Shown: piece after piece, positions 1-8,517 of the stretch
Position numbering within the stretch: the first letter of the stretch is position 1
How the letters are laid out: every line of letters starts with the position of its first letter
Origin: Mycolicibacterium hodleri
GTDB taxonomy: Bacteria > Actinomycetota > Actinomycetes > Mycobacteriales > Mycobacteriaceae
DNA: 47,099 nucleotides
Assembly: GCF_025822245.1 (NCBI RefSeq)
Contig: NZ_JACKTL010000016.1
Coordinates: 1 to 47,099, forward strand
Direction: 5' to 3'
Made by a program: the position numbers and the translations under genes
The notes under the pieces: generated by a model
Told to the model about the DNA's origin: nothing
Seen by the model: the letters and a program-made list of their open reading frames with translations, nothing else
Database searches by the model: none

Positions 1-144
1 ACCCGGCTACGGGCCGATTCCCGCGGCGGTGGCGTGCCAGTTGGTCAACCGCGCCGTAAGTGACGACCGGTCACCCGGCTACGGGCCGATTCCCGCGGCG
101 GTGGCGTGCCAGTTGGTCAACCGCGCCGTAAGTGACGACCGGTC
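1..144. repeat. Perfect 72-bp tandem duplication, two copies
   Basis: Bases 1-72 and 73-144 are identical, both beginning ACCCGGCTACGGGCC. The unit is 24 codons, so the HNH-family frame stays open. Further copies may lie upstream of the window edge. Confidence 0.95.
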
Positions 145-574
145 ACACGCGACACTGCGGCGGCTGTACCGCCACCCCGACTCCGGCGCCCTGATCGCGA
201 TGGAGTCCCGCGCCCGGGCCTTCCCCAAGGGCCTGACCCGGTTCATCGCCGTGCGCGACGACACCTGCCGCACCCCGTACTGCGACGCCCCGATCCGCCA
301 CACCGACCACGCCGTCGACCACGCCACGGGCGGACCGACCACCGCAGTCAACGGGCGGGGCACCTGCGCGGGGTGCAACTACGACAAACAGGCCCCCGGT
401 TGGCGGGTGAGCAACCACCGCGACCGCGACGGCACCCACACCTGCGAGATCGTCACCCCCACCGGTGCCCGCCACCAGTCCACCGCACCACCCCTGCCCG
501 GCCGACCCGGCAACCGCCGCAGCATCGTCGAAGTCGCCTTCGCCGACCACCTCGCCTGGCGCAACGCCGCCTGA
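2..574 (+). CDS. 13E12/DUF222-type HNH endonuclease family protein, C-terminal part (5' end outside window)
   Basis: The reading frame is open from the window edge to TGA at 572-574, so only the C-terminal 190 codons are seen. The end carries an HNH-like zinc/nuclease region: a Cys pair (CRTPYC), the [10 protein letters not shown] stretch, and CAGCN before KQAPGW. This matches the C-terminal domain of the multicopy 13E12 repeat family of mycobacteria; the DUF222 part would lie upstream. The first 144 bases are a 72-bp unit repeated twice in frame, adding a duplicated 24-residue segment. Family members are often decayed, so activity is uncertain. The next gene starts 20 bp downstream on the same strand. 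Confidence 0.8.
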   Translation, partial: PGYGPIPAAVACQLVNRAVSDDRSPGYGPIPAAVACQLVNRAVSDDRSHATLRRLYRHPDSGALIAMESRARAFPKGLTRFIAVRDDTCRTPYCDAPIRHTDHAVDHATGGPTTAVNGRGTCAGCNYDKQAPGWRVSNHRDRDGTHTCEIVTPTGARHQSTAPPLPGRPGNRRSIVEVAFADHLAWRNAA

Positions 575-582
575 CGACGCCT

Positions 583-594
583 CATACTGTTCGG
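583..594 (+). promoter_or_regulatory. Candidate leaderless promoter (-10) of the Cys-rich small protein
   Basis: CATACT (583-588) lies six bases before the GTG at 595. No Shine-Dalgarno precedes that GTG, so transcription probably starts at the start codon. Confidence 0.4.
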
Positions 595-804
595 GTGAAG
601 GACAAGGATTCGGCCGGTCGCGGAGCAGGCCCGGGCGACAAGACGTGCATGGGCAGCGGCAAGCCGTGGACGGTCGACATCGCGGGCAAGCCGATCTGTC
701 CGCGCTGTCGTCGCGCGTTGTCGACCGTTGCCGGCAAGGGCAAGACCGTCACCAACACCCCGAAGGTGCCCCGGCATGAACGGCCGGGACGACACCAGCA
801 CTAG
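595..804 (+). CDS. Small Cys-rich (zinc-ribbon-like) protein, 69 aa
   Basis: A short basic protein with a central block C(M)[19 protein letters not shown]. Its three cysteines, including one CPRC knuckle, suggest a partial zinc ribbon. I do not recognise a named family. The GTG at 595 is chosen because a -10-like CATACT sits exactly six bases upstream and the downstream sequence is protein-like. Its TAG overlaps the glgC stop on the other strand within a shared CTAG (801-804). The upstream in-frame extension into the HNH gene looks like shadow coding. Confidence 0.7.
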   Translation: MKDKDSAGRGAGPGDKTCMGSGKPWTVDIAGKPICPRCRRALSTVAGKGKTVTNTPKVPRHERPGRHQH

Positions 805-2015
805 ATCCAGATGCCCTTGCCGACGGCCACGACGCCACCGGCACTGATCGCGAAACGTTCGCGGTCGCGCTCCAGATCCACTCCGACGTGCTCACCCGGT
901 CCGACGACGACGTTCTTGTCGAGGATTGCGTGGCGCACCACGGCACCCCGCCCGATGCGCACGCCGGGCATGATGACGCTGCCCTCGACGATGGCGCCGT
1001 CGTTGATCACCACGTTGGACGACAACACCGAATTACGCACCGAGGCAGCCGAGACGATGCTGCCCGCCCCGACGACCGACTCCTGCGCCGAACCGCCGTT
1101 GACGAACTTGGCGGGGGCCAGGTTCTCCGGTTCGCCGCGGATCGGCCAGCGCCGGTTGTACAGATTGAAGATCGGGTGGACCGACACCAGGTCCATGTGC
1201 GCGTCGTAGAAGGCGTCCAGCGTGCCGACGTCGCGCCAGTAGCCGTGGTCGCGCTCCGTCGACCCGGGCACCTCATTGTCGTTGAAGTCGTATACCGCGG
1301 CCATGCCGTCGCGGACCAGACGCGGGATGATGTCGCCACCCATGTCGTGGTCGGAGTCGTCGTCGTCGGCGTCCGCGCGGATGGCGTCGACGAGCACCTT
1401 CGTGGTGAAGATGTAGTTGCCCATCGAGGCGTACGTCATCTCGGGATCGTCGGGGGTTCCCGGCGGATCGGCCGGCTTCTCCACGAACGCGCGAATCAGC
1501 CCGGACTCATCCGAGTCGATGCACCCGAATGCCGTCGCCTCCGCGCGCGGCACCCGAATGCCGGCAACGGTCGCGCCCGCTCCACTCTCGATGTGGAACT
1601 GCAGCATCTGCTCGGGATCCATCCGATAGATGTGGTCGGCGCCGAACACGACGACGTAATCGGGATCCTCGTCGTAGATGAGGTTGAGCGACTGCAGGAT
1701 CGCGTCACCGGACCCCGTGTACCACCGCGGTCCGAGTCGCTGCTGCGCGGGAACGGGGGTGATGTACTCCCCGGCAAGCCCCGATAACCGCCAGTTCTGC
1801 GAAATGTGGCGGTCCAGCGAATGCGACTTGTATTGCGTGAGAACACAGATCTTCAAGTAGCGAGCGTTGACCAGATTCGACAGGACGAAGTCGATGAGCC
1901 GATAGGCACCGCCGAAGGGAACCGCGGGCTTCGCCCGATCCGCGGTCAGCGGGTATAGCCGCTTGCCTTCGCCGCCTGCCAGGACGATGCCCAAAACGGT
2001 TGGCAATTCCCTCAT
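801..2015 (-). CDS. glgC: Glucose-1-phosphate adenylyltransferase (ADP-glucose pyrophosphorylase)
   Basis: Makes ADP-glucose from glucose-1-phosphate and ATP for alpha-glucan and maltose-1-phosphate synthesis in the cytoplasm. At 404 aa it is the family length and aligns nearly end to end with the remembered M. tuberculosis GlgC (Rv1213). The nucleotidyltransferase signature [11 protein letters not shown] is at residues 14-24, followed by KPAVPFGG. The C-terminal third, from about residue 290, has the hexapeptide pattern of the left-handed beta-helix. The ATG at 2015 has no Shine-Dalgarno but TAGGTT six bases upstream, predicting a leaderless transcript. It is divergent from glgM, the enzyme that uses its product, so the pair is probably coordinately expressed. 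Confidence 0.97.
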   Translation of the reverse strand: MRELPTVLGIVLAGGEGKRLYPLTADRAKPAVPFGGAYRLIDFVLSNLVNARYLKICVLTQYKSHSLDRHISQNWRLSGLAGEYITPVPAQQRLGPRWYTGSGDAILQSLNLIYDEDPDYVVVFGADHIYRMDPEQMLQFHIESGAGATVAGIRVPRAEATAFGCIDSDESGLIRAFVEKPADPPGTPDDPEMTYASMGNYIFTTKVLVDAIRADADDDDSDHDMGGDIIPRLVRDGMAAVYDFNDNEVPGSTERDHGYWRDVGTLDAFYDAHMDLVSVHPIFNLYNRRWPIRGEPENLAPAKFVNGGSAQESVVGAGSIVSAASVRNSVLSSNVVINDGAIVEGSVIMPGVRIGRGAVVRHAILDKNVVVGPGEHVGVDLERDRERFAISAGGVVAVGKGIWI

Positions 2016-2027
2016 GGGTCAAACCTA
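2016..2027 (-). promoter_or_regulatory. Leaderless promoter (-10 TAGGTT) of glgC
   Basis: On the minus strand TAGGTT (2027-2022) is followed by six bases (TGACCC) and then the glgC ATG at 2015. Confidence 0.5.
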
Positions 2028-2147
2028 TCGGCCCGTAGAGACCGCGGCTAGGCATTCACGCTATTCCGACACGATTGACCGAACTGCTGTCGGACTGTCG
2101 GTCAAGACAATTGGGTCCGACTCGCTCACTGCACGGCGGCCGTGAAC

Positions 2148-2160
2148 TACCGTCGTGCAC
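2148..2160 (+). promoter_or_regulatory. Leaderless promoter (-10 TACCGT) of glgM; decides its start
   Basis: TACCGT (2148-2153) is followed by seven bases and the ATG at 2161. The alternative GTG at 2155 would begin one base after the hexamer, so ATG is preferred. Confidence 0.5.
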
Positions 2161-3330
2161 ATGCGAGTGGCGATGATGACACGGGAGTACCCACCGGAGG
2201 TCTACGGCGGCGCGGGGGTACACGTCACCGAACTGGTTGCCCAACTCAAGAACATGTGCGACGTGGACGTGCACTGCATGGGGGCACCGCGGCCGGACGA
2301 GCCGGACGTCTACGTCGCCGCGGCAGACCCCGCGCTCAGCGGCGCCAACCCCGCCCTGACGACGCTGTCGGCCGACCTCGTCATGGTCAACGCCGCGGCC
2401 GGCGCGACCGTCGCGCATTCGCACACCTGGTACGCCGGGCTCGCGGGTCATCTCGCCGCGATGCTGTACGGCATTCCGCACGTGTTGACGGCGCACTCCC
2501 TCGAGCCGATGCGGCCGTGGAAGGCAGAACAACTCGGCGGCGGATACCGGGTGTCGTCGTGGGTGGAACGCACCGCGGTCGAGGCGGCCGACGCGGTGAT
2601 CGCGGTCAGCTCGGGCATGCGCGAGGACGTACTGGCCACCTACCCGGCCCTTGATCCCGATCGTGTGCACGTGGTGCGCAACGGCATCGACACCGAGAAG
2701 TGGTATCCCGACACCGACGGAGCGTTGGGCACCCTCGAGCGCATCGGCGTCGACCCGACGCGGCCCATCGTGGCGTTCGTCGGTCGCATCACGCGGCAGA
2801 AGGGTGTCGCCCACCTGGTTGCCGCGGCGCATCAATTCGCCCCGGAGGTGCAGCTGGTGTTGTGTGCAGGCGCGCCGGACACCCCGGAGATCGCCGCGGA
2901 GGTGGGCGGCGCAGTGGAGAAGCTTGCCGCCTCACGCGACGGCATCTTCTGGGTGCAGGAGATGCTTCCGACCGACCAGATTCGCGAAATATTGTCCGCG
3001 GCAACGGTCTTCGTCTGCCCGTCGGTGTACGAGCCGCTGGGCATCGTGAACCTGGAGGCGATGGCGTGCTCCACGGCGGTCGTCGCGTCCGACGTCGGAG
3101 GCATTCCCGAGGTCGTCGCGGAGGGCGAGACCGGCCTGCTGGTGCACTACGACGCCGCCGACGCGGCGGGTTTCGAGACCCGCCTGGCCAACGCGGTCAA
3201 TGCGTTGATCGCCGATCCCGAACGGGCGGCCCAATTCGGCCGCACCGGCCGCCAGCGGTGCATCGACGAATTCTCCTGGGAGCGCATTGCCGAGCAGACC
3301 CTCGAGATCTATCGGATGGTCTCGAGCTAG
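2161..3330 (+). CDS. glgM: GT4 glycosyltransferase: alpha-maltose-1-phosphate synthase / glycogen synthase
   Basis: GT-B fold enzyme of family GT4. In mycobacteria the Rv1212c orthologue (GlgM) joins ADP-glucose and glucose-1-phosphate into maltose-1-phosphate, the GlgE substrate; it was earlier called GlgA. The N-terminal EYPPEVYGGAGVHV donor/acceptor loop, the GRITRQKG hinge motif and the EPLGIVNLE E-x7-E catalytic motif are all visible. The 389 aa length is close to the 387 aa of the M. tuberculosis protein. The start is set by the leaderless promoter immediately upstream. It is divergent from glgC and converges with the DUF3117 gene 18 bp away. Confidence 0.95.
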   Translation: MRVAMMTREYPPEVYGGAGVHVTELVAQLKNMCDVDVHCMGAPRPDEPDVYVAAADPALSGANPALTTLSADLVMVNAAAGATVAHSHTWYAGLAGHLAAMLYGIPHVLTAHSLEPMRPWKAEQLGGGYRVSSWVERTAVEAADAVIAVSSGMREDVLATYPALDPDRVHVVRNGIDTEKWYPDTDGALGTLERIGVDPTRPIVAFVGRITRQKGVAHLVAAAHQFAPEVQLVLCAGAPDTPEIAAEVGGAVEKLAASRDGIFWVQEMLPTDQIREILSAATVFVCPSVYEPLGIVNLEAMACSTAVVASDVGGIPEVVAEGETGLLVHYDAADAAGFETRLANAVNALIADPERAAQFGRTGRQRCIDEFSWERIAEQTLEIYRMVSS

Positions 3331-3348
3331 CGGACCATCCGGCGGCGA

Positions 3349-3516
3349 TTACGCGGTGACGTTCTTCAGTTCGTCGCCGAGTGCGGCGGCTTCGTCGGGA
3401 GTCAGTTCGACGACGAGACGCCCGCCACCCTCCAGTGGTACTCGCATCACGATGCCCCGCCCCTCCTTGGTTGCTTCTAGAGGACCGTCGCCGGTCCGGG
3501 GCTTCATCGCCGCCAT
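3349..3516 (-). CDS. DUF3117 small protein, 55 aa (Rv1211-like)
   Basis: Begins MAAMKPRTGDGPLEATKEGR and ends with ELTPDEAAALGDELKNV, the whole DUF3117 family signature in actinobacteria. Function is unknown. The ATG at 3516 is chosen because AAGGGAG lies six bases upstream and the family starts there; a longer upstream frame is not protein-like. It sits between glgM and tagA as in M. tuberculosis. The 144 bases upstream (3517-3660) hold its promoter region; I see no other gene there. Confidence 0.92.
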   Translation of the reverse strand: MAAMKPRTGDGPLEATKEGRGIVMRVPLEGGGRLVVELTPDEAAALGDELKNVTA

Positions 3517-3660
3517 CGAGTGCTCCCTTCCGCGTGCTCCGTTCCGCGTCCGCGAAACGGGTCGGGGCCGAGACTGCCCACTCGGCGACAGCACTCGGCA
3601 CTGAACTGATCTCCGGACCATTGTTCCCTATCCGGGCCAGTGGATGTGCAAAGACCCGGG

Positions 3661-4278
3661 TTAGACGCCGAGTGTGGCGCTCTGCGCGACGGTGGGAACC
3701 CAACAGGACGCCAGGTGGTCGTCGACCATTCCGGTCGCCTGCATCAGGGCATACGCGGTCGTCGGGCCCACGAACTTGAAGCCGCGTCGCTTGAGTTCCT
3801 TCGCCATCGCCGTGGACTCTGGGGTGGTCGAGGGCACCTCGGACATGGTGGCCGGGCGTGGCCGCGACTCCGGGGCGAACGACCACAGCAACTCGCTCAG
3901 TCCGACGTCGAGGTCGGCCACCGCGCGTGCGTTGGCGATGGTTGCCTCGATCTTGGCGCGGTTGCGCACGATCCCGGCGTCGGCCATCAACCGCTCGACG
4001 TCACCGTCGCCGAAACGGGCGACCACGTCGGCATCGAAACGCTGGAAGGCCCGCCGGAAGTTGTCCCGCTTGCGCAGGATGATGAGCCACGACAGCCCGC
4101 TCTGGAAGGCCTCCAGCGTCATCCGTTCGAACAGCTCTCGGTCGCCGCGCAGCGGCTGGCCCCACTCGGTGTCGTGGTAGTTGCGGTAGAGCACGGAGTC
4201 GTCGGCCGCCCAGCGCTCGCCGGTGAAATCTGCCCAACTGCAACGCGTTCGGCCGTCGGGGTCGAGGACGGCGCTCAC
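3661..4278 (-). CDS. tagA: DNA-3-methyladenine glycosylase I
   Basis: Removes 3-methyladenine from alkylated DNA in base excision repair. The 205-aa protein has the Tag signature: Cys13 and His35 (YHDTEWG), the TLEAFQSGLSW helix with the presumed catalytic Glu56, then KRRGFKFVGPTTAYALMQA and the HxxxC pair His188/Cys192. Together these form the expected zinc-snap ligands. The GTG start overlaps the stop of the DivIVA-like gene by four bases (GTGA), indicating translational coupling. Corresponds to Rv1210. Confidence 0.95.
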   Translation of the reverse strand: MSAVLDPDGRTRCSWADFTGERWAADDSVLYRNYHDTEWGQPLRGDRELFERMTLEAFQSGLSWLIILRKRDNFRRAFQRFDADVVARFGDGDVERLMADAGIVRNRAKIEATIANARAVADLDVGLSELLWSFAPESRPRPATMSEVPSTTPESTAMAKELKRRGFKFVGPTTAYALMQATGMVDDHLASCWVPTVAQSATLGV

Positions 4279-4655
4279 GGCTCGTCCCGCCCCTCGCCGG
4301 CCACCGCGTGCTCCTCGATCGCCGCGTCGGCGTCGGCGTCGGACTCCGCGACGAAGTCGTCGACGCCGTACGCGGCCCGAAGCGCCGCCACCTGACCGCG
4401 CAGCTGGTCGACCTCCTGACCGAGCCGGTCGAGCGCCCAGTCCACCTCGGCGACCTTGTAGCCGCGCAGCGTCTGGCTGAACTTCAGCGCCTCGACGTCG
4501 GCGCCGGTGATCTCCGAGGCAGGCAGCAAGGTGGCGGTGGTCCCGCGGGGCAGCGGCGGCAACCGCTCCCCGCGACCGAACAGCACGCTGCCGACGCCGA
4601 AGAGCACGACGGCGACCAAGATGAGGACCACCAGGTACAGCAGGATCAACGTCAC
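4275..4655 (-). CDS. Membrane-anchored DivIVA-domain protein (Rv1209-like)
   Basis: 126 aa with one N-terminal membrane segment (about residues 2-22, LILLYLVVLILVAVVLFGV). A DivIVA-type coiled segment follows (about 48-92, with LRGYKVAEVDWALDRLGQEVDQLRGQVAALR), then an acidic tail. DivIVA/Wag31-like domains act at curved membrane or growth poles; a polar or septal role is inference only. The GTG start lacks a clear Shine-Dalgarno. It overlaps tagA by four bases and follows gpgS by 72 bp on the same strand. Confidence 0.85.
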   Translation of the reverse strand: MTLILLYLVVLILVAVVLFGVGSVLFGRGERLPPLPRGTTATLLPASEITGADVEALKFSQTLRGYKVAEVDWALDRLGQEVDQLRGQVAALRAAYGVDDFVAESDADADAAIEEHAVAGEGRDEP

Positions 4656-4727
4656 GACGTCGATACTGCCTGACCCCTATGACAGTGGGGTTAGCGGACG
4701 GCGGGCAGGAGCGCGGCGACCCAGGAT

Positions 4728-5678
4728 CTAGCGAGGGCGCAGCGTGGCCATCGGCGGGCGGTCGGCCAGCGAGACGGTCGACGTGCGGGCTGTGTAGTCC
4801 TCGCCGTCGGCGAAGAACTGGGTCAGGCCGACACCGGAGTCCGGCACCCCGCAGCGGGACAGCAGCGTCGCGATCACCTGACGGCTCATCGCGGCCAGCT
4901 CGGTCAGCGGGCGGTTGCGGTGGGTACGAACGCCGAGGTTCACCTGGGCGATCGCGTCCAGCCCCAGCCGGTCGTAGGTGTCGATGAGCAGCCCGATCTC
5001 GACGCCGTACGCCGGCGCGAACGGCAGCGCCGTGAGCAGTTCGCGGGTGCCCGCGTACTCACCGCCCAGGGGCTGGAGCAAGCACGTCAGCTCGGGGCGC
5101 AACGCGGCCAGCAGCGGCCGCGCGACCAGCTCGGTGACCCGGCCACCGCCGTTGGCATCCTCGCTGCCGCTGACCTTCAGGGGTCGACGGTAGAAGCCCT
5201 TGACCAGGTGCACGCCGTCGGTGGTCAGCAGCGGGCCCAACAGCTTGGGCACGAACATCGGGTCCGGGTCGATGAGGTCGGAGTCGACGAAGACGACCAG
5301 GTCACCGGTGGTGGCGGCGAGCGATCGCCACAGCACCTCACCCTTGCCGGGCTGCGGCGCGACTTCCGGGAGCGCGGCTTCGCGGCTGACCACCCTGGCC
5401 CCGGCGGCGACCGCGCGGATCTCGGTGTCGTCGGTCGAACCGGAGTCCAGCACCACGATCTCGTCGACCAGTCCGCCCAGCAGGGGCGTGATGGTGTCGA
5501 CCACCGAGGCGACGGTCTCCTCCTCGTTCAGCGCGGGAAGGACCACCGAGATGGTCCGACCGGCCTTGGCGGCCTCCAGTTCGGCGACGGTCCACTGCGG
5601 CCGGCGCCACGTGTGGTCGGTCAGCCAACGGTGTTCTGCGATGGCCTCCACGGCGTCGAGTTCGGGTACCACGCTCAT
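4728..5678 (-). CDS. gpgS: Glucosyl-3-phosphoglycerate synthase
   Basis: GT81 glycosyltransferase that transfers glucose from NDP-glucose to 3-phosphoglycerate, the first step toward methylglucose lipopolysaccharides that modulate fatty acid synthesis. The 316-aa protein shows VVLPALNEEETV (46-57), LDSGSTDD (78-85) and the metal-binding DSD at 132-134, with the GGEYAGTRELL and HRNRPL segments typical of GpgS (Rv1208). The ATG overlaps the stop of an upstream 26-codon micro-ORF (ATGA), which itself overlaps the folP2 stop. Confidence 0.96.
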   Translation of the reverse strand: MSVVPELDAVEAIAEHRWLTDHTWRRPQWTVAELEAAKAGRTISVVLPALNEEETVASVVDTITPLLGGLVDEIVVLDSGSTDDTEIRAVAAGARVVSREAALPEVAPQPGKGEVLWRSLAATTGDLVVFVDSDLIDPDPMFVPKLLGPLLTTDGVHLVKGFYRRPLKVSGSEDANGGGRVTELVARPLLAALRPELTCLLQPLGGEYAGTRELLTALPFAPAYGVEIGLLIDTYDRLGLDAIAQVNLGVRTHRNRPLTELAAMSRQVIATLLSRCGVPDSGVGLTQFFADGEDYTARTSTVSLADRPPMATLRPR

Positions 5679-5755
5679 CGCTCGACTCCTGCTCGTTCCG
5701 GTCCTTGCTCGTCCCTTGCTGCGATCCTCGCTCGCTCTCGTCCTCGGGTGCTCAT
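5675..5755 (-). CDS. Micro-ORF (26 aa) linking folP2 and gpgS by ATGA overlaps on both sides
   Basis: ATG at 5755 overlaps the folP2 TGA, and its TGA (5675-5677) overlaps the gpgS ATG. The peptide is Arg/Glu-rich (MSTRGRERARIAARDEQ...) and its DNA is a low-complexity purine-rich repeat of GAGCGAGCGAGGA type. It may only carry ribosomes across the gap. No homologue is known to me and coding is uncertain. Confidence 0.35.
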   Translation of the reverse strand: MSTRGRERARIAARDEQGPERAGVER

Positions 5756-6627
5756 GCCAGTCCCCTTACGGTCCGCGTCGGTGGACGCACGCCCTGGATC
5801 GACGCAACCATTTCCAGGACGCGTCGCGTGGACCCCACCTCGTGGACCCGGAACATGGCAGCGCCCGCCTGCGCGGCGAGCGCGGTCGCGGCCAGAGTTC
5901 CCTCGAGGCGTTCGGTCAAGCCCACTCCCAGAGTCTCCCCGACGAAATCCTTGTTGCTCAGGGCCATCAGGACGGGCCATCCAGTGTTAACAAGGTCTTT
6001 TACGTGGCGCAACAAACTAAGACCATGGTGAGTGTTCTTACCGAAATCGTGCGTGGGATCGACCAGCACGGCGTCCCGCGCGACGCCTGCCGCGACCGCA
6101 CGCTCGGCGGCCGAGGTCACCTCGGCGACGACGTCGTCGACCACGCCCCGCTCGGACAGGCCGTAGTTGACGCGGAACGGCCGTGTCCGCGGGACGGCGC
6201 CGCCGGTGTGGGAACACACCAGTCCGGCGCCGAACTCGGCGGCGACGGCCGCGAGACCGGGATCGGACCCGCCCCACGTGTCGTTGATGATGTCCGCCCC
6301 GGCCGCGCACGCCTGCTTGGCGACGGCCGCGCGCCACGTGTCGACGCTGATCAGCTGGTCGGGGTACGCGCCGCGCAACCACTCGATGAACGGGACGACG
6401 CGAGCGATCTCCTCGTCGGCGTCGACCGCGTCGCCAGGCCCGGCCTTCACGCCGCCGACGTCGACGACGTCGGCGCCCTCCTCGACGACCCGGTGCACGG
6501 CCGCCTTGGCGGCCTCGTCGGTGAAGTTGGCACCCCGGTCGTAGAACGAATCCGGCGTCCGGTTGACGATCGCCATGATCAAGGCGCGATCACCCGCCAC
6601 GGGACGGCCCAGATACGTCGCCTGCAT
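5752..6627 (-). CDS. folP2: Dihydropteroate synthase homologue FolP2
   Basis: TIM-barrel pterin-binding protein of the DHPS family, 291 aa. It shows IMAIVNRTPDSFYDRG, VDVGGVKAGPG, ISVDTW, NDTWGG, DPTHDFGKN and the C-terminal AAMFRVHEVGSTRRVLEM. It matches FolP2 (Rv1207) rather than FolP1. The M. tuberculosis FolP2 is reported to lack sulfonamide-sensitive DHPS activity, so the true substrate is uncertain; linkage to gpgS suggests an envelope or glucan role (inference). TAGCCT seven bases before the ATG predicts a leaderless start. Confidence 0.93.
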   Translation of the reverse strand: MQATYLGRPVAGDRALIMAIVNRTPDSFYDRGANFTDEAAKAAVHRVVEEGADVVDVGGVKAGPGDAVDADEEIARVVPFIEWLRGAYPDQLISVDTWRAAVAKQACAAGADIINDTWGGSDPGLAAVAAEFGAGLVCSHTGGAVPRTRPFRVNYGLSERGVVDDVVAEVTSAAERAVAAGVARDAVLVDPTHDFGKNTHHGLSLLRHVKDLVNTGWPVLMALSNKDFVGETLGVGLTERLEGTLAATALAAQAGAAMFRVHEVGSTRRVLEMVASIQGVRPPTRTVRGLA

Positions 6628-6640
6628 GCGTTCCAGGCTA
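6628..6640 (-). promoter_or_regulatory. Leaderless promoter (-10 TAGCCT) of folP2
   Basis: Minus-strand TAGCCT (6640-6635) plus a seven-base spacer places the transcription start at the folP2 ATG (6627), separating it from fadD6, whose stop is 39 bp upstream. Confidence 0.45.
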
Positions 6641-6666
6641 CGGCTCGGCCACGGGGCGCGTCGTGG

Positions 6667-8487
6667 TCAGGACTTGGGGCGTTTGCCGTCCACGACCTCG
6701 GCCGGATACTCGTCGTAGAACTCGACGTACCCCTCCTCGCGGCCGGCCAGCACGTAGATCGGGTCGTCCAGATCCCCGGTCTCGCCGGCGTCCTCGTCGC
6801 CCTCCCCGCTGCTGCCGCCGTAGCCCTGCTTGCGCAGGTCGACCTTCTGGCTCTTGAACGTCGAGGTGTGGGCCAGTTCGGAGGTGATGCGGACGAACAG
6901 CGGGACGGCGTATCCGGGCAGGTGTTCGTAGACCGCCTTGGCCAGCGCCTTGCCGTCGAACTCCTTGCCGTCCTTGAGCTGGATGGCCGCCATGCCGGCC
7001 TTGCCACCAGCACCCTCGACCTCGACGCCGAACACCGTCGCCTCCTCGACCTGCGGGTCGGTGGACACGGCGGCCTCGACTTCGGTGGTGGCGACGTTCT
7101 CGCCCTTCCACCGGAACGTGTCGCCGAGCCGGTCGGTGAAGGCGGCGTGGCCGAAGCCCTGTGACCGCATCAGGTCGCCGGTGTTGAACCAGACGTCGCC
7201 CTTCTTGAAGGCGTCGCGCACCAGCTTCTTCTCGGTCGCCTCCTTGTCGGTGTAGCCGTCGAACGGCTGGAAGTTGCTGACCTTCGACAGCAGCAGACCC
7301 GGCTGCCCGGTCTTGACCTTGTGCACGCGGCCGTCGTCGCCGCGGGCCGGTTCGCCGGTCTCGTCGTCGTACTCGACGAAGGCGATCGGCGACGGGCAGA
7401 TGCCCGTGGTCTTGTCGACGTTGAACACGTTGAGGAAGGCGGTGTTGCCCTCGCTGGCGGCGTAGAACTCGCAGACCCGCGCGATGCCGAACCGCTTGGT
7501 GAAGTCGTCCCAAATCGTGGGGCGCAGGCCGTTGCCCGCGATCACGCGGACGCGGTGCTTGCGGTCGGTGGGCTTGGGCGGCTGGTTGAGCAGATAGGCA
7601 CAGATCTCGCCGATGTAGACGAAGGCCGTCGCGTCGTGGCGGATGACCTCGTCCCAGAACTTCGACGCGGAGAACGACTTGCCGAGCGCGATGGTCGACC
7701 CCGAGTTGAGCACCGACGACAGCGCCACCGTCAGCGCATTGTTGTGGTAGAGCGGCAGGCAGCAGTACAGGGTGTCGTCGGTGGTCAAGCGCATGCCGAG
7801 CCCACCGAAGCCGGCCAGTGCGCGCAGCCAGCGGTAGTGGGTCATGACGCTGGCCTTGGGCATCCCGGTGGTGCCCGAGGTGAAGATGTAGAACGCCTTG
7901 TCCTTGGCCTGGACGGCGCTTGCGCTGGCCGGGTTGGTGGCCGGCGCGGAGGCGGCCTGCTGGATCAGCTCGTCGAGGGTCATCAGCCCGTCGGTGTCGG
8001 CCTCGCTTTCACCGATCGGGTCGATGAAGTCGTTCTCCGCCACCACGACCTTGGCGTCGAGCAAACCGATGCTGTGCGCCAGCACCTTGCCGCGCTGGTG
8101 GTAGTTCAGCATTCCGGCGACGGCCCCGCACTTGACGACCGCGAGCATCAACAACACCGAGTGCGGCGAGTTGCGCAACATGACGCCGACGACGTCGCCG
8201 GGCCCGACGCCGCGCGAGGCCAGCACCGCCGCGTAGCGGTTGACGGTCTCGTTGGACTCTCGGTAGCTCAGCTGCTGGTCGTCGAACTTGATGAAGGTCT
8301 TGTCGGCATGGCGGGCGGCCCGCTCCTGGAACACCTTGCCGATGGAGGTCTTCGCCGTCGGCCGAGCCAGGAAACCGGTGACGACGCCGCGGGCGATGAC
8401 CGGCGCGTCCTTCAGAAGTCCGGGCAACCGCGGGGCGATGTCCAGGAGGCCGACGTTACTGCGGGTACCGGATTTCTCGTCGCTCAC
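6667..8487 (-). CDS. fadD6: Long-chain / very-long-chain acyl-CoA synthetase FadD6
   Basis: AMP-forming enzyme that activates fatty acids to acyl-CoA, 606 aa. The AMP-binding P-loop FTSGTTGMPKAS is near residues 202-213, followed by YGSxE-like FYAASEGNTAFLN, YTDKEATEKK, WFNTGDL and FRWKGENVATTEVE. This pattern is that of FATP/VLACS-type FadD6 (Rv1206). GTG at 8487 is preferred over an upstream TTG because TATGGT lies six bases before it and family similarity begins near there. The LOG-family gene ends 30 bp upstream on the same strand. Confidence 0.93.
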   Translation of the reverse strand: MSDEKSGTRSNVGLLDIAPRLPGLLKDAPVIARGVVTGFLARPTAKTSIGKVFQERAARHADKTFIKFDDQQLSYRESNETVNRYAAVLASRGVGPGDVVGVMLRNSPHSVLLMLAVVKCGAVAGMLNYHQRGKVLAHSIGLLDAKVVVAENDFIDPIGESEADTDGLMTLDELIQQAASAPATNPASASAVQAKDKAFYIFTSGTTGMPKASVMTHYRWLRALAGFGGLGMRLTTDDTLYCCLPLYHNNALTVALSSVLNSGSTIALGKSFSASKFWDEVIRHDATAFVYIGEICAYLLNQPPKPTDRKHRVRVIAGNGLRPTIWDDFTKRFGIARVCEFYAASEGNTAFLNVFNVDKTTGICPSPIAFVEYDDETGEPARGDDGRVHKVKTGQPGLLLSKVSNFQPFDGYTDKEATEKKLVRDAFKKGDVWFNTGDLMRSQGFGHAAFTDRLGDTFRWKGENVATTEVEAAVSTDPQVEEATVFGVEVEGAGGKAGMAAIQLKDGKEFDGKALAKAVYEHLPGYAVPLFVRITSELAHTSTFKSQKVDLRKQGYGGSSGEGDEDAGETGDLDDPIYVLAGREEGYVEFYDEYPAEVVDGKRPKS

Positions 8488-8499
8488 GACGCAACCATA
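8488..8499 (-). promoter_or_regulatory. Leaderless promoter (-10 TATGGT) of fadD6; decides its start
   Basis: Minus-strand TATGGT (8499-8494), spacer TGCGTC, then GTG at 8487. Confidence 0.5.
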
Positions 8500-8517
8500 A
8501 CCGCGTCGTGGCAACGG

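Noticed and set aside
5200..7164. Long plus-strand frame across gpgS, folP2 and the end of fadD6
   Set aside because: Antisense shadow spanning three well-identified genes.
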